64,000 nt of DNA from Paraburkholderia silvatlantica (GTDB taxonomy: Bacteria > Pseudomonadota > Gammaproteobacteria > Burkholderiales > Burkholderiaceae), in contig NZ_QEOL01000015.1 in NCBI RefSeq assembly GCF_003096715.1, forward strand, positions 1-64,000, written 5' to 3'. A program made the position numbers and the translations under genes. The notes beneath the pieces were generated by a model. It saw only the letters and a program-made list of their open reading frames with translations, did not search any database and was not told where the DNA came from. Of the stretch, positions 60,523 to 64,000 are shown piece after piece. Numbering within the stretch: position 1 is the stretch's first letter; each line of letters opens with the position of its first letter.

Positions 60523-61758
60523 ATGAACCCCCGGTACGCGCTCGAAGGTCTGAACTTCTTCATGGCCGATGTGCAGGCGGGCATCGGGCCGTTTCTCGGT
60601 GTCTTTCTGCAGGCTCACGGTTGGCATCCCGACGCGATCGGCACCGTGATGACGCTCGGCGGCATCGCGGGCATGCTCGCAACTTCGCCAGCCGGCGCAC
60701 TCGTCGACGCGTCCCATCACAAGCGCGGCATCATCGTGGCGGCGACTGTGTTGACCGTGCTTGCTTCGCTCGTGCTGTGGGTGGCGCACAGCTGGTGGAT
60801 GGCCGCGGTATCGCAGATTCTTACCGCGTTGGCAGGTGCCGCGCTTGGGCCGGCAGTGGCGGGCGTGACGCTTGGCATCGTCCATGAACGTGGCTTCGAC
60901 CGGCAGTTCGGGCGCAACCAGGTGGCCAATCATGCCGGCAATGTCGTGGGTGCGGCGCTGTCGGGCTGGCTGGGCTGGCGCTACGGTTTTGGCGCGGTTT
61001 TCGCGCTGGCAGGTGGCTTCGGCGCGCTGTCGATCGTCTCGACGCTGCTGATCCGTGCCGATGCGATCGATCACGACAGCGCACGGGGCCTCGCTGCAGT
61101 GTCGTCCATGCAGGAGCATGAGCAGTCGCGCGGTGTTCGTGTGTTGCTTACCTGCCGGCCGCTGCTGTTGCTGTCCGCCGCGCTTGCGATGTTCCACCTC
61201 GGCAACGCTGCGATGCTGCCGCTCTATGGCCTTGCGGTCGTCGCCGCGCACAGGGGCGATCCGAGTGCGTTCACCGCGCAGACGATCGTGGTCGCGCAAC
61301 TGGTCATGGTCGTCGCGGCGGGCTACACGAACCGGCTGATCAAGCGCCTCGGGTACTGGGGCGTCATCCTGATCACCTTTCTCGCACTGCCGCTGCGCGG
61401 CCTGGTCGCGGCCCTGTTCATCACGCCCTGGGGCGTGTGGCCCGTGCAGGCGCTCGACGGCATCGGTGCCGGGCTGCAGAGCGTGGCCGTTCCGGCGCTC
61501 GTCGTGCGGCTCCTTCAGGGCACCGGCCGCGTCAACGTCGGGCAGGGCGTGGTGATGACGGTGCAAGGCATCGGTGCGGCGCTGAGCCCTGCGTTGGGCG
61601 GCATGCTCGCCCAGCGCTTTGGCTATGCGGCGGCATTTCTCGTGCTGGGCGCCGTGTCGACCGGGTCGCTCGCGCTCTGGCTTCTGTTCGGCACCTCTCT
61701 GAAGCAGGCCTGCGGCATCCGCCGCGATCTCGCCGACCCGCGCTCTCTGGCAGCATGA
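60523..61758 (+). CDS. MFS transporter
   Basis: A permease of about 411 residues with roughly 12 hydrophobic segments. GTVMTLGGIAGMLATSPAGA and LVDASHHKRGIIVAATVLTV carry the loop 2-3 pattern of the superfamily, and an internal repeat is visible in the second half. It starts MNPRYALEGLNFFMADVQAG; ATG at 60523 has GGTGAG upstream, while an ATG at 60499 and a GTG at 60475 are alternatives. Its stop overlaps the start of the next permease, ATGA, so both are translated together. Substrate unknown. Confidence 0.85.
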   Translation: MNPRYALEGLNFFMADVQAGIGPFLGVFLQAHGWHPDAIGTVMTLGGIAGMLATSPAGALVDASHHKRGIIVAATVLTVLASLVLWVAHSWWMAAVSQILTALAGAALGPAVAGVTLGIVHERGFDRQFGRNQVANHAGNVVGAALSGWLGWRYGFGAVFALAGGFGALSIVSTLLIRADAIDHDSARGLAAVSSMQEHEQSRGVRVLLTCRPLLLLSAALAMFHLGNAAMLPLYGLAVVAAHRGDPSAFTAQTIVVAQLVMVVAAGYTNRLIKRLGYWGVILITFLALPLRGLVAALFITPWGVWPVQALDGIGAGLQSVAVPALVVRLLQGTGRVNVGQGVVMTVQGIGAALSPALGGMLAQRFGYAAAFLVLGAVSTGSLALWLLFGTSLKQACGIRRDLADPRSLAA

Positions 61759-63008
61759 ATCCGACCTTCCTCTCATGGGGCATTGCGCTTGCCGCCACCG
61801 CGGGCGTGGTGCTACGGCCGTTTCGCTGGCCCGAAGCGATCTGGGCCGTAGCGGGCGCCGTGCTGCTCGTCGCACTCGGCCTGCTGCCCCCGGGTCTCGC
61901 GCTGCAGGCGCTCGGCAAAGGCACCGATGTCTATCTGTTCCTCATCGGCATGATGCTGCTCTCGGAACTGGGGCGTCGCGAAGGGTTGTTCGACTGGATC
62001 GCGGTATTCGCTGTCAACCATGCGAAAGGCTCGCCGCGCAGGCTGTTTCTGCTGGTGTACCTGGTCGGCGTCGCGGTAACGACGTTCCTCTCGAACGATG
62101 CCGCCGCCGTCGTGCTGACGCCCGCCGTGTTCGCCGCCGCGAAGAAGGCAGACACGAAGCCGCTACCGCTGCTGTACGTTTGCGCGTTCATTGCCAACGC
62201 GGCGAGTTTCGTGTTGCCAATCTCGAATCCCGCCAATCTTGTGCTGTACGCGAATCACACACCGGCATTGGGCTTGTGGATGGCGCGCTTCGCCGTTCCT
62301 TCCGTGCTGTCGATCGTCGCGACCTTCTTCCTGCTGCGCTGGACACAGCGTGGGGATCTCCAGGACAAATGCGCCTGCGGCCTGCCGGTCGCCCCGCTCA
62401 GCGCAAACGGCAAGGTCGCGCTGGCGGGCATCGGCGTGACGGCAATCGCCTTGCTCGTGGTCTCCGCCTTCGACCTGCAACTGGGCCTGCCGACCGCCTT
62501 GCTCGGCCTGCTGACTACGCTGGCGGTGCTCGTCAGGGAGCGCGAGTCGCCGCTGGCACTGGTCGGCGGCATCTCGTGGAGCGTGCTGCCACTCGTTGCG
62601 GGACTTTTCGTGCTCGTGGAAATGCTCGCGCACACGGGCGTGATCGCTCAACTTTCACGATTGCTCGCGCACGCGACGCAGCAGAGTCAACCGGCCGCGG
62701 CCGCGACATCGGGGCTCATCGTCGCGTTGGGCAGCAATGCGATCAACAACCTGCCGGCCGGACTGATCGCCAGCGCGAGCGCCTTGCAGGCACACAGTCC
62801 CGAGAGGTTGATCGACACCCTGCTGATCGGTGTTGACCTCGGCCCGAACCTGTCGATCACCGGCTCGCTCGCGACGATTCTGTGGCTTCTCTCGATCCGC
62901 CGTGAGGGCGAAGAGGTGGGTTTTATGCAGTTTTTCAGGATCGGCACAGTGGTCATGCTGCCCGCGCTCGTGCTGGCCATGGGTGCACGGCTATTGGTCG
63001 GGCATTGA
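61755..63008 (+). CDS. ArsB/NhaD-type ion transporter
   Basis: A 417-residue permease of the ion transporter superfamily. The typical repeat motifs are TTFLSNDAAAVVLTPAVFAA and ALGSNAINNLPAGLIASASA; the N-terminal part has FLIGMMLLSELGRREGLFDW. Relatives export arsenite (ArsB) or exchange Na+ or carboxylates. No arsR, arsC or arsA is near, so arsenite export is not assured. It is translationally coupled to the MFS gene. Confidence 0.82.
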   Translation: MNPTFLSWGIALAATAGVVLRPFRWPEAIWAVAGAVLLVALGLLPPGLALQALGKGTDVYLFLIGMMLLSELGRREGLFDWIAVFAVNHAKGSPRRLFLLVYLVGVAVTTFLSNDAAAVVLTPAVFAAAKKADTKPLPLLYVCAFIANAASFVLPISNPANLVLYANHTPALGLWMARFAVPSVLSIVATFFLLRWTQRGDLQDKCACGLPVAPLSANGKVALAGIGVTAIALLVVSAFDLQLGLPTALLGLLTTLAVLVRERESPLALVGGISWSVLPLVAGLFVLVEMLAHTGVIAQLSRLLAHATQQSQPAAAATSGLIVALGSNAINNLPAGLIASASALQAHSPERLIDTLLIGVDLGPNLSITGSLATILWLLSIRREGEEVGFMQFFRIGTVVMLPALVLAMGARLLVGH

Positions 63009-63077
63009 ACAATGCCAATGGATGAGCGTGATGAGTACCGGGATCACGCTGGTTGCGAAACAGAAAGGAACCCGGTC

Positions 63078-64000
63078 TTATAGACGCTCAGTCGCAACCG
63101 CATTGGCAAAAACGACCGTGTTCCTGCCATGACGTTTGGCGGCGTACAACGCGGAATCGGCACTGTTCGTCAGTTCCGCGAGCGTGGAGGGAGAGCCTCG
63201 TCGACCGGTCGCACCGCCTATGCTCACCGTGAACGGGGGAACCGCCGCGGAAGATCCGTGGGGGCGCCCGCTCTCGACCTCGCAACGTATGGCTTCCGCT
63301 ATCCTCATCGCGGCGGCTTCGTCTGTGTCAGGCAATGCAACGACAAATTCCTCTCCGCCGTAGCGTGCAGTGAGATCGCCGAGACGACGCACATGCCGTT
63401 TGATACACGCAGACAAGCGTTTCAACGCGATATCCCCCTGGGCGTGACCATGCCTGTCGTTATATTGCTTGAAGTTGTCCGCATCGATGAACAGCAGCGA
63501 CAGGCAGCTATCGTTACGGTGGAGCCGAGCCCATTCGAGTGCCAGGAACTCGTCGAGCGCACGCCGGTTTTTGAGTCCAGTCAGCGCATCCGTCCGGGTA
63601 AGCTCAGTCAGCAACGCCTGCGCTTTCACGTGAGCCCGCAGTGAGAATGCGAGGAGCCAGACGACGGCGCAAAACGCGGCGCTGATGAATGCAGCGGAGA
63701 TTCCAACCATCCAGGACATGCGGCGCGAGCCGGCCAACACATCGCTTTCCGCCGGTGCGACCACTGCAATCAGGGGGGTACCGGGAACGCGCTGGAAGGT
63801 ATAGAGCCGTACTATCCCGTCTATCGATGACCGTGCCGCATAGAATCCGGAGTCCTGATTCACCATACGCTTGAAGTTCGATGATGTCAGAAGCTGGGCC
63901 TTGGTGAGTGGAGGATTTCTCGCTAGCACGGTGCCATCGACACGCACAATTGCAGTGACACCATGAGGACCTACGTCCAGTCTGGAAAGAAGCTGCGTGA
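63078..64000 (-). CDS. Membrane diguanylate cyclase, cut by the right window edge
   Basis: The C-terminal 300 residues of a protein like that at 34496. A periplasmic Cache-like end (RVDGTVLARNPPLTKAQLLT, then RLYTFQRVPGTPLIAVVAPA) leads to a membrane helix (MVGISAAFISAAFCAVVWLL) and a GGDEF domain: LTGLKNRRALDEFL, LLFIDADNFKQYNDRHGHAQ, active site RYGGEEFVVALP, and LYAAKRHGRNTVVF. The frame is open to 64000. It synthesises cyclic di-GMP; its signal is unknown. Confidence 0.9.
   Translation of the reverse strand, partial: TQLLSRLDVGPHGVTAIVRVDGTVLARNPPLTKAQLLTSSNFKRMVNQDSGFYAARSSIDGIVRLYTFQRVPGTPLIAVVAPAESDVLAGSRRMSWMVGISAAFISAAFCAVVWLLAFSLRAHVKAQALLTELTRTDALTGLKNRRALDEFLALEWARLHRNDSCLSLLFIDADNFKQYNDRHGHAQGDIALKRLSACIKRHVRRLGDLTARYGGEEFVVALPDTDEAAAMRIAEAIRCEVESGRPHGSSAAVPPFTVSIGGATGRRGSPSTLAELTNSADSALYAAKRHGRNTVVFANAVATERL

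Noticed and set aside
61755..63008. Naming the permease arsB
   Set aside because: The fold fits ArsB, but no other arsenic resistance gene is near and NhaD or carboxylate transport is equally possible.
1..64000. CRISPR arrays, rRNA and tRNA genes
   Set aside because: No regularly spaced direct repeats and no cloverleaf with a conserved TTCGA arm were recognised in the gaps. A dedicated scan could still find a tRNA near the integrase relic.

Overview
The window is high-GC proteobacterial DNA that reads as a member of the Burkholderiaceae (Burkholderia, Paraburkholderia or Caballeronia). The evidence is the OmpC-like porin with its typical signal peptide, a DUF4148 protein, an H-NS protein of the Burkholderia type, a lipoyl-E3 pyruvate dehydrogenase locus, the TTTTCTTTG intergenic repeat, and the acetone carboxylase/AcoR arrangement. 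The dense catabolic content and the many decayed genes suggest a second chromosome or megaplasmid; that is inference.

Layout. 0-1 kb: debris of mobile elements (3' end of a group II intron, a tyrosine-recombinase tail, an IS66 scrap). 1-6 kb: DUF4148 protein, an aromatic-acid type MFS transporter with a porin, and an AraC regulator. 6-12.4 kb: a full pyruvate dehydrogenase set (aceE, aceF, lpdA). 12.6-23.6 kb: a catabolic block with an Lrp/AsnC regulator, a ribB-type gene, an acyl-CoA synthetase with a one-base frameshift, a second AraC regulator, two crotonases, a creatininase-like hydrolase, a luciferase-like flavin monooxygenase, a long-chain acyl-CoA synthetase and a flavin reductase. Together they look like a CoA-thioester pathway with its own reduced-flavin supply; the substrate cannot be read from sequence. 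23.6-29.3 kb: a graveyard of gene fragments (DNA ligase D, LysR, MmgE/PrpD, class II aldolase, two copies of one alpha/beta hydrolase) around intact DUF1330/TetR and azoreductase/HxlR pairs. 29.6-39 kb: an accessory island with an H-NS protein, three unrecognised genes, a broken P4-type integrase, a diguanylate cyclase, and a WYL-fragment / Sir2 / OGG-fold / ParE-fragment stretch that may be a remnant or minimal defence locus.

39-41.4 kb: a TetR regulator with an SDR and an NAD(P)-binding protein, with matching operators. 41.4-48.5 kb: a nitrogen-compound operon (polar amino-acid type ABC transporter, M20 amidohydrolase, DUF1989 protein, XRE-cupin regulator, arginase-family ureohydrolase) behind a good sigma-54 promoter with tandem TGCACC boxes upstream. 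48.7-59.3 kb: acetone carboxylase acxABC behind a second sigma-54 promoter, bracketed by an AcoR-like activator and an NtrB/NtrC-type two-component system. 59.4-63 kb: a proline-rich envelope protein behind a third sigma-54 promoter, a small paralogue, an MFS transporter and an ArsB/NhaD-type permease. The right edge cuts a second membrane diguanylate cyclase.

Regulatory sites carry much of the interest. There are three sigma-54 promoters in 11 kb, a shared AACCGGACGG box near the two-component genes, two matching operators for the 41-kb TetR, and a 40-bp element shared between the region before the first AraC gene and the promoter region of the monooxygenase. No CRISPR array, rRNA or tRNA gene was recognised.
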